Of a stretch of DNA of 64,000 bases, positions 1-9,841 are shown in pieces (positions within the stretch are counted from its first letter, which is position 1; the number at the start of each line of letters is the position of its first letter). This DNA comes from Ciceribacter sp. L1K22 (GTDB lineage Bacteria; Pseudomonadota; Alphaproteobacteria; Rhizobiales; Rhizobiaceae): the NCBI RefSeq assembly GCF_017599385.1, contig NZ_JAGFPK010000001.1, positions 808,177 to 872,176 of the forward strand. The letters are read 5' to 3'. A model generated the notes under the pieces. It was given only the letters and a program-made list of their open reading frames with translations. It made no database searches and was not told the DNA's origin. The translations under genes and the position numbers were made by a program.

Positions 1-920
<920 letters not shown>

Positions 921-926
921 AAAATT

Positions 927-1916
927 TCAGGCGGCAGCCGCTGGCGTGCGGCTCGGGGGATAGCCGACGACGCGCTTGAAGGCGCGGCTGAAGGCGGCCT
1001 GCGAGCCGTAACCGAGCCTCAGCGCCGCCGTTTCCACCGGAACGCCATCGCGGGCGATCCATTGGGCGGCGAGCCGCATGCGCATTTCGGTCAGGTAGCG
1101 CAGCGGCGGTATGCCGGTGGCGGCGACGAAGCGTTCGGCGAAGACGGAGCGGGAGACACCCATCTGCCGCGCGAGCTCGGCAAGGGTCCAGGTGCGGCCC
1201 GGTTCGCGGTGGAGCGCCACCAGCACGCGGCCGAGCTTGGGATCACGAAGGGCCGCGATCCAGCCGGTGGCGTCGCCGCAGCCGCATTCCACCCAGGCCC
1301 GCACGATCGAGGCGGCGACCACGTCGGCGAGCCGGGCGAGGATGCCGGCATAACCGGCGCGTCCGTCGCGGGCCTCGCGCGCCATGGCCTCCAGCATCGG
1401 CAGGATTTCCGGATAGCGGTTGACCAGCGTGTCGACCCGCATCACCTCCGGCATCATCGAGATCAGCGGATGCATGCTGCCGAGATCGAAATCCATGCAG
1501 GCGGAGAACAGCAGCACGCGGTCGGCGGGCGGGCAGGCGAAGTCGTCGCAGGCCTTGATCTCGCTCACCAGCGTGCAGAGCGGCGATTTGCTGAGCTTGC
1601 CGAGATCGGCGCAGGGCTGCGACAGGTCCTCCGACGAGCCGAGAAGATGCAGGCCCCCGCGTGGCAGGAGTGCCGCATCGCCGGCCGTCATCCTGTGCAG
1701 CACGCCGGACGGAGAGCGCAGCACGACGACGCCGCGCGCCACGAACAGGAATTTCGCCCGCGCATCGCCCTCGCCGAAGGCATAGGAAAACGGCGGCGAG
1801 AGCTCGACGCGGCGGTAATCGACGCCGACGAGACGCATGCCGAGCAGGAGCTCGCTCACCAGATCGGTGTCGAGCGGTGCGTTTGACGAAGCATTTCCGG
1901 ACGGACGATCAAGCAT
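927..1916 (-). CDS. AraC-family transcriptional regulator with N-terminal cupin
   Basis: A 329-residue regulator. Residues about 10-200 form the cupin-type sensor region found in AraC proteins (Cupin_6 type). The C-terminal 100 residues hold two helix-turn-helix motifs (WTLAELARQMGVSRS, then VETAALRLGYGSQAAFSRAFKR). The ATG at 1914-1916 is chosen because the frame further upstream runs antisense through the MFS gene and is not plausible coding. It is divergent from the NepI-like exporter at 2001, with an 84-bp shared promoter region, so regulation of that exporter is the simplest inference. The effector is unknown. Confidence 0.85.
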   Translation of the reverse strand: MLDRPSGNASSNAPLDTDLVSELLLGMRLVGVDYRRVELSPPFSYAFGEGDARAKFLFVARGVVVLRSPSGVLHRMTAGDAALLPRGGLHLLGSSEDLSQPCADLGKLSKSPLCTLVSEIKACDDFACPPADRVLLFSACMDFDLGSMHPLISMMPEVMRVDTLVNRYPEILPMLEAMAREARDGRAGYAGILARLADVVAASIVRAWVECGCGDATGWIAALRDPKLGRVLVALHREPGRTWTLAELARQMGVSRSVFAERFVAATGIPPLRYLTEMRMRLAAQWIARDGVPVETAALRLGYGSQAAFSRAFKRVVGYPPSRTPAAAA

Positions 1917-2000
1917 GAAGGATTTTGTGACATAGAAAGTCCGGCCCGTCCAGTCTACTTGTTGTCCCGTCTTTTCCTCCCGATCCAAAGGACAACACCG

Positions 2001-3206
2001 ATGCTTTCCAACACCACAACAGCCGCCGACGAGAGCGCGGCGAGGGCGCCCGCCTGGGCCGCCGTCGCCTCGATGACGCTCGGCGCCTTCAGCCTGGTGG
2101 CGGCAGAATTCCTTCCCGCCAGCCTGCTCACCCCGATCGCCGCCGACCTCTCGATCAGCGAGGGCGCCGCCGGACAGGCCGTCACCATGACCGCCGTCTT
2201 CGGCTTCCTCGCCGGCCTGCTGATCGCCACCGCCGCCCGCACCGCCGACCGCCGGCACCTGCTGATGGGCTTTTCCCTCGCTCTGATCGTCTCCAACCTG
2301 CTCGTCGCCTTCGCGCCAAGCCTGCCGCTGCTGCTGCTCGGCCGCATGCTGCTTGGCGTGGCGCTCGGCAGCTTCTGGGCGCTTTCGACCGCCGTGACCA
2401 TGCGGCTCGTACCGCCGGCGCTGGTGCCGAAGGCGATCGCGGTGCTGATGAGCGGTGTCTCCGCCGCGACCGTCTTCGCCGCCCCGCTCGGCAGTTTCCT
2501 CGGCGACATCGTCGGCTGGCGCGGCGTCTTCCTGCTCGCCTCGCTGCTGGGGCTCGTCGCCTTCGCCATGCAATGGCGCAGCCTGCCGTCCATGCGCCCC
2601 GCCTCGAGCGCGAAGCTAAGCACCATGGTCGAGGTGCTGATGCGGCCGGGCACCGGGCTCGGCATGGTCGCCGTGCTCCTGGTCTTTGCCGGCCACTTCA
2701 TCTTCTTCACCTATCTGCGCGCCTATCTTGAAACCGGCAGTGGCTTTACGGTCGAGGCGATCTCGTCGATCCTGCTCGGCTTCGGTATCGCCAACTTCCT
2801 CGGCACCTTCCTCGCCGGCCGCATGGTGGCGAAGAGCCTGCGGCTGACGCTGGTGCTCGTGCCGCTCTTGATGGGCACGCTGGGGCTTGTCATGGTCGGC
2901 ATCGGTGCGTCGCCGCTGACGGATATCGTCGGCACGGTGCTCTGGGGCATGCTGTTCGGCGGCATCCCGGTTGCCTGGTCAAGCTGGATCGCGCGGAGCA
3001 TTCCCGACGAGGCCGAAAGCGCTGGCGGCCTCTTCGTCGCCTCGATCCAGCTTGCCATCGCGCTCGGCGCCGGCTTCGGCGGTCTCATCTTCGACCTCGC
3101 CGGCGGCACCGGCACGATCGCCGCCAGCGGCGCCGTGCTGCTGCTCGCCGCCGTCAGCATCATGCTCGGCGTGCGGACACGGGAGCCGGTGGCGGCTGCC
3201 GCCTGA
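2001..3206 (+). CDS. MFS exporter, NepI (purine ribonucleoside efflux) like
   Basis: Inner-membrane major facilitator of 401 residues with about 12 hydrophobic segments. EFLPASLLTPIAADLSISEG near the N-terminus, the DRR loop between helices 2 and 3, and GWRGVF after APLGSFLGD resemble Escherichia coli NepI/YicM, which exports purine ribonucleosides. Substrate identity is inference only. The ATG at 2001 is preceded by AAAGGA at 1987-1992; the longer frame from 1959 would add 14 residues without a better ribosome site. It is transcribed away from the AraC gene that probably controls it. Confidence 0.8.
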   Translation: MLSNTTTAADESAARAPAWAAVASMTLGAFSLVAAEFLPASLLTPIAADLSISEGAAGQAVTMTAVFGFLAGLLIATAARTADRRHLLMGFSLALIVSNLLVAFAPSLPLLLLGRMLLGVALGSFWALSTAVTMRLVPPALVPKAIAVLMSGVSAATVFAAPLGSFLGDIVGWRGVFLLASLLGLVAFAMQWRSLPSMRPASSAKLSTMVEVLMRPGTGLGMVAVLLVFAGHFIFFTYLRAYLETGSGFTVEAISSILLGFGIANFLGTFLAGRMVAKSLRLTLVLVPLLMGTLGLVMVGIGASPLTDIVGTVLWGMLFGGIPVAWSSWIARSIPDEAESAGGLFVASIQLAIALGAGFGGLIFDLAGGTGTIAASGAVLLLAAVSIMLGVRTREPVAAAA

Positions 3207-3274
3207 GGCACGGCTCGATAACGACGACATCAGGGGCGGGGGTTTCGACCTCCGCCCATTTCGTGTCGGGTGGC

Positions 3275-3640
3275 TCAAGACCGGTTGTCGAAGCGGGCCT
3301 GCGCCTTTTTGAGGTCGGCCTGATGATCGAGCGCCCAGTCGTAGAGCGCCAGGAACGGGTCCTGCAATGTCCGGCCGAGCGGCGTGATCGAATATTCCAC
3401 CGCGATCGGCGAGGTGATCGTCACCGTGCGCTCGATCAGGCCGTTGCGCTCCAGCCGCCTGAGCGCCTCCGTCAGCGCCTTCTGCGTGATCCCGTCCATC
3501 CGGCGCTTCAGCGCATTGAACCGCTTCGGCTCCTGGCAGAGGAAGGTGAGGATCAGGATCGACCACTTGTGCGCGATCTGCTCCAGAACCGGCCGCACCG
3601 ACGGCAAAGTTTCGATGACCTGGTCTTCCGTGTAGGGCAT
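3275..3640 (-). CDS. HxlR-family winged-helix transcriptional regulator
   Basis: A 121-residue MarR-like winged helix protein of the HxlR family. Seen: the family core VLEQIAHKWSILILTFL (residues about 18-34), RFNALKRRMDGITQKALTEALRRLERNGLI for the recognition helix region, and EYSITPLGRTL in the wing. There is no conserved cysteine in the N-terminal region, so the aldehyde- or quinone-sensing cysteine of HxlR/QorR/HypR types is absent and another signal is likely. It is divergent from the SDR at 3748, with a perfect 6-bp inverted repeat between them, the classic layout for a repressor of an adjacent oxidoreductase. Confidence 0.9.
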   Translation of the reverse strand: MPYTEDQVIETLPSVRPVLEQIAHKWSILILTFLCQEPKRFNALKRRMDGITQKALTEALRRLERNGLIERTVTITSPIAVEYSITPLGRTLQDPFLALYDWALDHQADLKKAQARFDNRS

Positions 3641-3696
3641 GGCGGTTTCCTCGGCGATACCTGGGCTACTTCAAGTGCGTAATTGACACCTAGTAC

Positions 3697-3714
3697 ACAA
3701 GATATACCTCTTGT
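3697..3714. promoter_or_regulatory. Palindrome in HxlR/SDR divergent promoter
   Basis: ACAAGA, 6-bp spacer TATACC, then TCTTGT: a perfect inverted repeat midway between the two divergent starts. A TTGACA hexamer lies just upstream at 3683-3688. Candidate operator for the HxlR regulator; position and symmetry are seen, binding is inferred. Confidence 0.45.
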
Positions 3715-3747
3715 CCATGCTTTCCGTCATAAACCCTGGAGATCGAC

Positions 3748-4572
3748 ATGACACAGCCCCGCCCCGCCACATCCGCCTACACACTGGGCACGGCCATCGT
3801 CACAGGCGCATCCTCCGGCATCGGCCGGGTCTATTCCGAAAGGCTCGCCGCGCGCGGTCACGACCTCATCCTCGTCGCCCGCCGCCGCGACCGGCTGGAG
3901 GCGCTGGCAGGCGAGCTGAAGGCGCGGTTTTCGGTGAACGCCGAGGTGCTGGTCGCCGACCTCGCGACGCAGGACGGCGTCGCGTCGGTGGAGCACCGGC
4001 TGGCGACCGACGCCTCCGTCTCGCTGCTTGTCAACAATGCCGGCTTTTCGGCGCTGAAACCGCTGACCGAGACGCCCGCCGACACCATCGGCGGCATGAT
4101 CGCGCTCAACATCACGGCGCTGACGCTGCTCTCCAAGGCAGCACTCACCGCGTTCAGGCGGCGCGACGCGGGAACGCTCGTCAATATCGGCTCGGGCGCC
4201 GGCTTCAGCCCCTATCCCGGCATCCCCGTCTACGGCGCCACCAAGGCCTATGTCTTCCTCTTCACCCGCGCCCTGCAGCAGGAGGTGGAGGGCACGGCGG
4301 TGCGCGTCCAGCTCGTCCTGCCGGGCGCTGTCATCTCCGAAGGCTGGGAGGTCGCCGGCGGCGACGCGCTGGAAGCGCTGCCGGAGAGCATCGTCATGAC
4401 GACGGAAGACTGCGTCGATGCGGCGCTAGCGGGCCTCGACCAGGGCGAACCCATCACCGCCCCCTCGCTCCACGATATCTCCCTGCTGGAGGAGTATCTC
4501 GGGCTATCGGGCAGGATGCTGGAGTCGGTGTTCGATGCGCGGCCGGCGGGGCGGTATGGGGTGGGAGGGTGA
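3748..4572 (+). CDS. Short-chain dehydrogenase/reductase (SDR)
   Basis: A 274-residue classical-type SDR. Seen: TGASSGIG cofactor loop (residues 19-26), an RRRDRLEAL stretch after the second strand that suggests NADP(H) preference, NNAG at 96-99, and catalytic Ser149, Tyr162 and Lys166 (YGATK). The substrate cannot be read from the sequence; the family resembles YqjQ/DltE-like oxidoreductases. GGAG lies 7 bp before the chosen ATG. It probably forms a detoxification pair with the divergent HxlR regulator. Confidence 0.85.
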   Translation: MTQPRPATSAYTLGTAIVTGASSGIGRVYSERLAARGHDLILVARRRDRLEALAGELKARFSVNAEVLVADLATQDGVASVEHRLATDASVSLLVNNAGFSALKPLTETPADTIGGMIALNITALTLLSKAALTAFRRRDAGTLVNIGSGAGFSPYPGIPVYGATKAYVFLFTRALQQEVEGTAVRVQLVLPGAVISEGWEVAGGDALEALPESIVMTTEDCVDAALAGLDQGEPITAPSLHDISLLEEYLGLSGRMLESVFDARPAGRYGVGG

Positions 4573-5248
4573 GTGAAGACTCTTTCGCCACCAGCAAGGG
4601 GCTCTGATGCGCGAATGGGAGCAAACAGCCGGCGACGACGCAAAATGACAAACGTTTACTTACAAAAGTTGCACAGAGGATAACGAACTCAGATGTGGCC
4701 GTCTCCGGATGGGGCCGCTACTAGGAAGCGCTAGCCAGTAAGCTGCCGTTTTGGATCTGCGTGATCCCAGCATGCGCGACTATCGGCAGTGGGAGCTGAC
4801 GGTCGGCCTTTCCTTCAGTTGCCATAGCGGGCAATCATCCGCGCAGCTGTTTCGCGAATTGCTTCGGTCTGCCGGGATCATGATGAAATGCCGCGCGGGA
4901 TACCCACTTCCCGTCTCCCCCGCTGACACAATCTTCGCCTGTCTGAGCGACCACCAGCGCCGCAGGCAGATTGAACCGCCGCAGCGGCCAACAGGTTGAG
5001 GCGTGCAGTTCCGCGAGCGAAACCAACCCGCCACCTGCTAGGAGCCAGTCGAGCCCAACGGCGAGCCGGAAAAGAAGCTGTCGAAACCGATCACAGTGCC
5101 ATGAAAGGATTCTGTCGAGGGAATGAGCCCGGAGCGGCCCGACTGCCTTCAGTGTCAGAATTTGAAGCAGTCATTCAACCAACTAGACTGGGGCTTGCTC
5201 TGCGCCCAGAATGCGACGATTCTCAGCTTAACGATCATGCGTAGCATC
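4573..5248. other. Gene-free left flank of the accessory insert
   Basis: About 675 bp without a convincing gene. The short open frames here on both strands have no recognisable motif and no good ribosome site. An AT-richer patch at about 4645-4690 may hold the promoter of the large downstream gene. No integrase, tRNA copy or inverted-repeat end was seen. Composition changes from the high GC of the dehydrogenase to the lower GC of the next gene across this stretch. Confidence 0.4.
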
Positions 5249-8200
5249 ATGGGTCGCAACGGCAACGACTTTTCAGAAAGAACCAAACTTCTGCTCGCCC
5301 AGAGGGTGGGGTGGCTATGCTCGAAACCGGGCTGTCCGAAGCCGACAGTCGGGCCCAAAAAGGGATCCGATGGGGTCGTCAAATTGGGAGAGGCGGCTCA
5401 TATCACGGCAGCGTCGGCTGGCGGCCCACGATACGATGCATCGCTTAGTTCCGAAGAGCGGCGCAGCTTTTCAAACGGTATTTGGTTGTGCCGTGATCAC
5501 GCCCATCAAATTGACCATGACGAGGAACATTTCACCGTCGCAATGTTGCGCCAGTGGAAGCGGGATGCCGAGGCACGAGCCTTTGAGCAACTCACGACAG
5601 GAGGTTTAGCCCGGACGGTCAATCTCGGCCCTGAACTGATTGAAGAACTCAAGGAGTTGGCAGCCTCTCTGTCCCTTCCGGCGGAAGATGACCTGCTCAA
5701 TGTAAAGCGGCGTTTGCAAGAATCAGTATCGAAGCATCTCGACGCCTTTGAATCCCTCCCTGAATGGCCGGTACACACGGTAAAGCTGAGCTTGGAGGCC
5801 CAGCTGCCCCACGACAAATCCGGCATTTTCGATGTTGATCGGCTAGGCCCGGCATTACAGGCCGCCGGAGAGGTGTCTATTGTGGCTCCTCCCGGAACCG
5901 GCAAGAGCACCACGCTTGTCCAGCTCGGCAGGAAGCTCAATGAAGGCGGCCCTATTCCCTTACTGATCCCACTAGCGGAATGGGCATATGATGGCGGGGA
6001 TATATTTGCTTGGACGGCCAACAGGAATGCATTCCTCGGCATCCGCCCAGAACACCTGAAGTTCCTCGCTCATCACGGCGAGCTCGCCTTATTGCTCGAT
6101 GGATGGAACGAGCTGGAGGGTGAAGGACGCAAGAAGCTTCTAAACCAGCTAAAAGGGCTTCGCCGCGACTATCCACTTTTGCTGGTGTGCATGAGTACGA
6201 GGCAGCAAGCCCGTGAGGTACCGGTCAGAGGGCCACAGGTACGAATCCGCCCGCTTTCCGAAGAACAGCAATTGGTCGTTGCTCGGGCGCTCAAGGGACA
6301 TGTGGGCGAGAAAGTGCTCGACCATGCTTGGCGCACGACTGGCTTGCGCGATCTGACAGGTATCCCACTGTATTTGAGCGTCCTCATCGAGGTCTCCGGG
6401 GACAATGGGTTACCGGAAACAAAGGAGGAAATTCTTCGACGCTTTGTCGAAAAGCACGAAAGTGTGCCTGAGCGTGCCGAGATACTCGACCAAGAGCTGC
6501 ATGGACAGCATTCGAAAATACTTGAAGGATTGGCGGTAGAAGCCACGATTGCAGCGAATACGACCATAGCAGAGGCGAAGGCGTTCTCCGTGGTGAAGAC
6601 CGTTGAAGATCGTCTGGTTGAAGATGGCCAACTCTCGTCAGTTCACCAGCCGAAATTGGTACTGGAGGTATTGGTAAATACGCACACCCTGGAAAGCACC
6701 GCTTCGTCGGGAGTTTCTTTCCAGCACCAGCAATTTCAGGAATGGTATGCCTCACACGAAGTCGAGAGGCAGATGCTGGATGCTCACCGAACGGGACTGG
6801 GCTTAACGGACGAATTTGCAATAGCAGTTCTCAACAACCCGGCATGGGAAGAGGCGGTACTCTTCGCTGCTGAAAGGTTGTCTCGCCGAGACAATGACGG
6901 CGTTGCAGCAGTTGCCACTGCCATTACAACCTGCCTTCAGATCGATCCACTGTTTGCGGCGGCGATTCTTGCTCGCAGTGCGTCAGGTGTGTGGGACAAA
7001 GTTGGTGAAGCAATACAATCATTCGCGCGACAATGGCATCGACCGGGCCGAGTGGATCGTGGCCTGAGTTTCATGGTCGCCACCGGACGGCCGGAGTTTG
7101 CCGATGACATTTGGCCGCTTGTGACAAGCAGTGACTCGCAAGTCCAATTGCCCGCGCTCCGTACAGGCACACGTTTCAAAATAAGTGTCCTTGGCGACCA
7201 TCTACAGCGTAGCCTCACCTCATTGGATGAGGCGACCCGCGAGCGCCTTCTGTCCGGGCTCGCCTATGAGGGCGATATATACGCTCTCGAATTGGTCGCC
7301 GATCTGGCTAAACGAGATGACAGCACCAAAGTTCAAAACGACGTCTTTGATGCATTGATGTTCCGCCTCGCAGAGCGGCAGGCATTGGAATTGCTGCGAT
7401 CTGGCAGCAATGACGTCTGGAAGCATGTGGCTGCGCGTGGATACGCGCGAGAAATTTCCGACCCAGAGATAGCAGCACGACTTCGAGCTATTGAAGATGA
7501 GCTACTTAACGAAACGGCGCGACCCGAGCGAACACTGGCCGCGTTGGTAGGATTAGAACCGGTGCCGCCTGATCGTGTAACTGAATTACTTGCTACCCCT
7601 GAATTTGACTTCAAAGCCGACAATGCTGGATCGTCACTTTCCCGCGCTCAAGAGAGATTACCTAGCGCAGTGGGAGAGGCGATGAGACAGCGCCTTGCAA
7701 AAGGGCTGCCGCTGCCTTGGCGACCTGACGACTTTTTGACGACCGTTCCGGACCAAGACGAGGGACCAATTGCACAAGTGGTTCTGAAGGATGAAGTTGA
7801 TCAGGAACGGCGAAAGGAAGCGGCACGCGTTGTCGGCTCGCGCACCATAAGAGCCATGGTGGAAGAGTGCATCCGACGCTGGATGGATATCAAAGCGTTG
7901 GACCGGCGTCCCGCACAAGGTGAATACGAGCGACTGCGGTCACAACAGGACTTGATTGCTGTGACACGTCCACCAGCATTTTTTAAAGCAATCTGTTCCT
8001 TCGGCGATGAAAGCGATGCAGATATAATTGCGGAGCTTGGTCGCCTCGTGGCCCGACATGGTGGAGATCCCAATCAAGGCGAACTCATTTTAGACGCTGA
8101 ACTGCGAACGCACGTGGTTGCGGTGATGAACAAATGGGCCGAGAGCCTGCTTTCCTCATCGACCGCAACGCGTCATCACTTCGATGAGGTGGTGCGGGCT

Positions 8201-9709
8201 ATGAAGCGGTTGCCGGACCCTGCGCAATTTGTGCCTATTTCGAGGATGTTGAATGAAGATTTGACGCGCTGGCGCGCAGCAAAAGAGAGATGGCGCACGA
8301 ACAGGCAAAGGGGAAGCATTCCCACGGATGTTTCACATTCCTACACGTGGACGTATCGCGACGCACTTGCCGCCATTGGTACCGAAGAGGTCAAAGATTT
8401 GCTTGTTGAATACCTCGACGATCCTGATTTCTCCCAGGAAGCCGCTGTAGCGCTGAGGCAAATTTGGGACAAGGCGGTCGCTGGGGGAGAAAAGGATATT
8501 AAACCATTTCGATCTTGGCCAGATTTCGGTCTTGCGCTCGCGAACCTTGCAAGGCGCGAAGCAAATCCGACGGCAACGACGGACGCCGCCGAAGCGATAT
8601 TGTCGGCTGCGACCAAAATTATCTCTAGTGATTCCGACACTCCCCAACTTTCTAAGGCTGCTGCATTGGCTGGCGTTGCGGTCACGATGCCTCATGGCAA
8701 CAAGAAAGAATTGCTTGAGGGTTTAGTCGCAACGAATATTCCGGCTCGAGCAAAGCTTGACCTGATGACGCGAATGGTAGTTGGCGGCCTAATTGTCGAA
8801 GCCGACAGCTTGATGAAAGGTTTGCATCAGCTATTTGAGGAAGCCGAGACGCAGTCATGGCTGATGGGTAACGATAACTCTGAAGTATTCAAGTGGCTCA
8901 AGCTATTCCCATTCTCCGATAACCCGCTCAAGGTTCTCGACGCTCTGGAGTCGATCCAAGCCGGTTTTCGGCAAGTGAGACCATGGCATCTGAGAGGCCT
9001 TCTACAGGCTATCGGCAAAATGCCGGGGGAAGGCGCAATTGAGGTGCTTTCACTATTGGCAGAGAAAGAACCTGGTCTTCTTCGCGAATACGATTGGTAC
9101 CGTGCCCTTGTCGCGCAATGGGGCCAAGGCTCTCTTGAACTGCTGGAGGCCGTTGCGGCGGGCAGGTTTGGCAACGCGGATGCCGTAAAGTCTGGCGGAT
9201 ATCAGCTGCCGGGCGAAGTAGCGGCATTAATGAAAGAAACGCGCGAGGGTGAGAAACAGTTGATCGCACACTTCAAAGAGGCAACAAATGATTCCCAGAA
9301 GGCGTTCCTGGCGGCAGTGATTTCAGAGTTCGGAAGCACCAACTCATTTCTAGCGTTGGTAAACGACCCCGTCGGTCGGGCAGCCGCAAAGCAGCAGCTT
9401 CATAGCACGTTGATGGAGCTAACCTATCGAAAGGACCCTGTCAGCCCGGATGGGAACGCATATGAGTTGGTACCGGTCGATGCCACGGCGCTGCGCCGTG
9501 CGTTATTTAAGCTGTCTGTGTCAGATCAGACGGAAATAGCTTCTTTTGCAGTGCTATGCCTCGAAATGATAGACGAACTGCGAGACGAGTATGACGGTAT
9601 TGATACCGAGCCACGTCATCCCGATATCTCAACCGGTCGCCCTTGGCCGCCAATTGGGCGAGAAGGGGCCGTTCTCGATAACAATGCCGGAACGTCTGCT
9701 ATCGGGTGA
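5249..9709 (+). CDS. HNH-type zinc domain + NACHT STAND ATPase with long helical C-terminus; predicted antiphage NLR-like protein
   Basis: A predicted 1486-residue multidomain protein (numbered from 5249). Residues 10-110 carry a zinc/HNH-type module: Cys24 and Cys29, AHITAAS with His51, NGIWLCRDHAHQID with Asn76, Cys81, His84 and His86. Residues about 210-390 form a NACHT-like P-loop NTPase: APPGTGKST (Lys219), LALLLDGWNE (Asp284, Glu288), sensor arginine in CMSTR (Arg318), then GIPLYLSV. The remaining roughly 1000 residues are amphipathic and helix-rich, HEAT-repeat-like by eye, as in STAND sensors. GC content is visibly lower than the neighbours and codon use is mixed. Bacterial NACHT/Avs proteins are antiphage sensors, so defence is the leading inference. 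The start is unclear: in-frame ATGs at 5123, 5237 and 5249 all lack a good ribosome site; 5249 is favoured because the conserved module begins about 10 residues later. Confidence 0.8.
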   Translation: MGRNGNDFSERTKLLLAQRVGWLCSKPGCPKPTVGPKKGSDGVVKLGEAAHITAASAGGPRYDASLSSEERRSFSNGIWLCRDHAHQIDHDEEHFTVAMLRQWKRDAEARAFEQLTTGGLARTVNLGPELIEELKELAASLSLPAEDDLLNVKRRLQESVSKHLDAFESLPEWPVHTVKLSLEAQLPHDKSGIFDVDRLGPALQAAGEVSIVAPPGTGKSTTLVQLGRKLNEGGPIPLLIPLAEWAYDGGDIFAWTANRNAFLGIRPEHLKFLAHHGELALLLDGWNELEGEGRKKLLNQLKGLRRDYPLLLVCMSTRQQAREVPVRGPQVRIRPLSEEQQLVVARALKGHVGEKVLDHAWRTTGLRDLTGIPLYLSVLIEVSGDNGLPETKEEILRRFVEKHESVPERAEILDQELHGQHSKILEGLAVEATIAANTTIAEAKAFSVVKTVEDRLVEDGQLSSVHQPKLVLEVLVNTHTLESTASSGVSFQHQQFQEWYASHEVERQMLDAHRTGLGLTDEFAIAVLNNPAWEEAVLFAAERLSRRDNDGVAAVATAITTCLQIDPLFAAAILARSASGVWDKVGEAIQSFARQWHRPGRVDRGLSFMVATGRPEFADDIWPLVTSSDSQVQLPALRTGTRFKISVLGDHLQRSLTSLDEATRERLLSGLAYEGDIYALELVADLAKRDDSTKVQNDVFDALMFRLAERQALELLRSGSNDVWKHVAARGYAREISDPEIAARLRAIEDELLNETARPERTLAALVGLEPVPPDRVTELLATPEFDFKADNAGSSLSRAQERLPSAVGEAMRQRLAKGLPLPWRPDDFLTTVPDQDEGPIAQVVLKDEVDQERRKEAARVVGSRTIRAMVEECIRRWMDIKALDRRPAQGEYERLRSQQDLIAVTRPPAFFKAICSFGDESDADIIAELGRLVARHGGDPNQGELILDAELRTHVVAVMNKWAESLLSSSTATRHHFDEVVRAMKRLPDPAQFVPISRMLNEDLTRWRAAKERWRTNRQRGSIPTDVSHSYTWTYRDALAAIGTEEVKDLLVEYLDDPDFSQEAAVALRQIWDKAVAGGEKDIKPFRSWPDFGLALANLARREANPTATTDAAEAILSAATKIISSDSDTPQLSKAAALAGVAVTMPHGNKKELLEGLVATNIPARAKLDLMTRMVVGGLIVEADSLMKGLHQLFEEAETQSWLMGNDNSEVFKWLKLFPFSDNPLKVLDALESIQAGFRQVRPWHLRGLLQAIGKMPGEGAIEVLSLLAEKEPGLLREYDWYRALVAQWGQGSLELLEAVAAGRFGNADAVKSGGYQLPGEVAALMKETREGEKQLIAHFKEATNDSQKAFLAAVISEFGSTNSFLALVNDPVGRAAAKQQLHSTLMELTYRKDPVSPDGNAYELVPVDATALRRALFKLSVSDQTEIASFAVLCLEMIDELRDEYDGIDTEPRHPDISTGRPWPPIGREGAVLDNNAGTSAIG

Positions 9710-9841
9710 AGCCAAAGGCTTACCTGAACGTCGTGTTCGACGGAGCAATCCGGCCGTTCGGCGAAAAGAGCTTCTAGTCCACCAAGATTAGACAGGCGTA
9801 TGTACCGGGGGCGCACGTTCGAACTGCGCACCCCACACCCC

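Noticed and set aside
1917..2573. Upstream extension of the AraC frame to a 548-residue protein
   Set aside because: The added part runs antisense through the MFS transporter gene and is low-complexity (Gly/Glu/Gln/Arg), typical of a GC-rich shadow frame. The cupin domain starts near 1916.
4751..5034. Small frames of 80-84 codons on both strands in the left flank of the insert
   Set aside because: No ribosome site, no recognisable motif, overlapping one another; probably non-coding.
9715..9777. Short frame after the ATPase gene ending in ...RPFGEKSF, possible remnant of another gene
   Set aside because: Only about 20 codons and no recognisable family; too short to support a pseudogene call.
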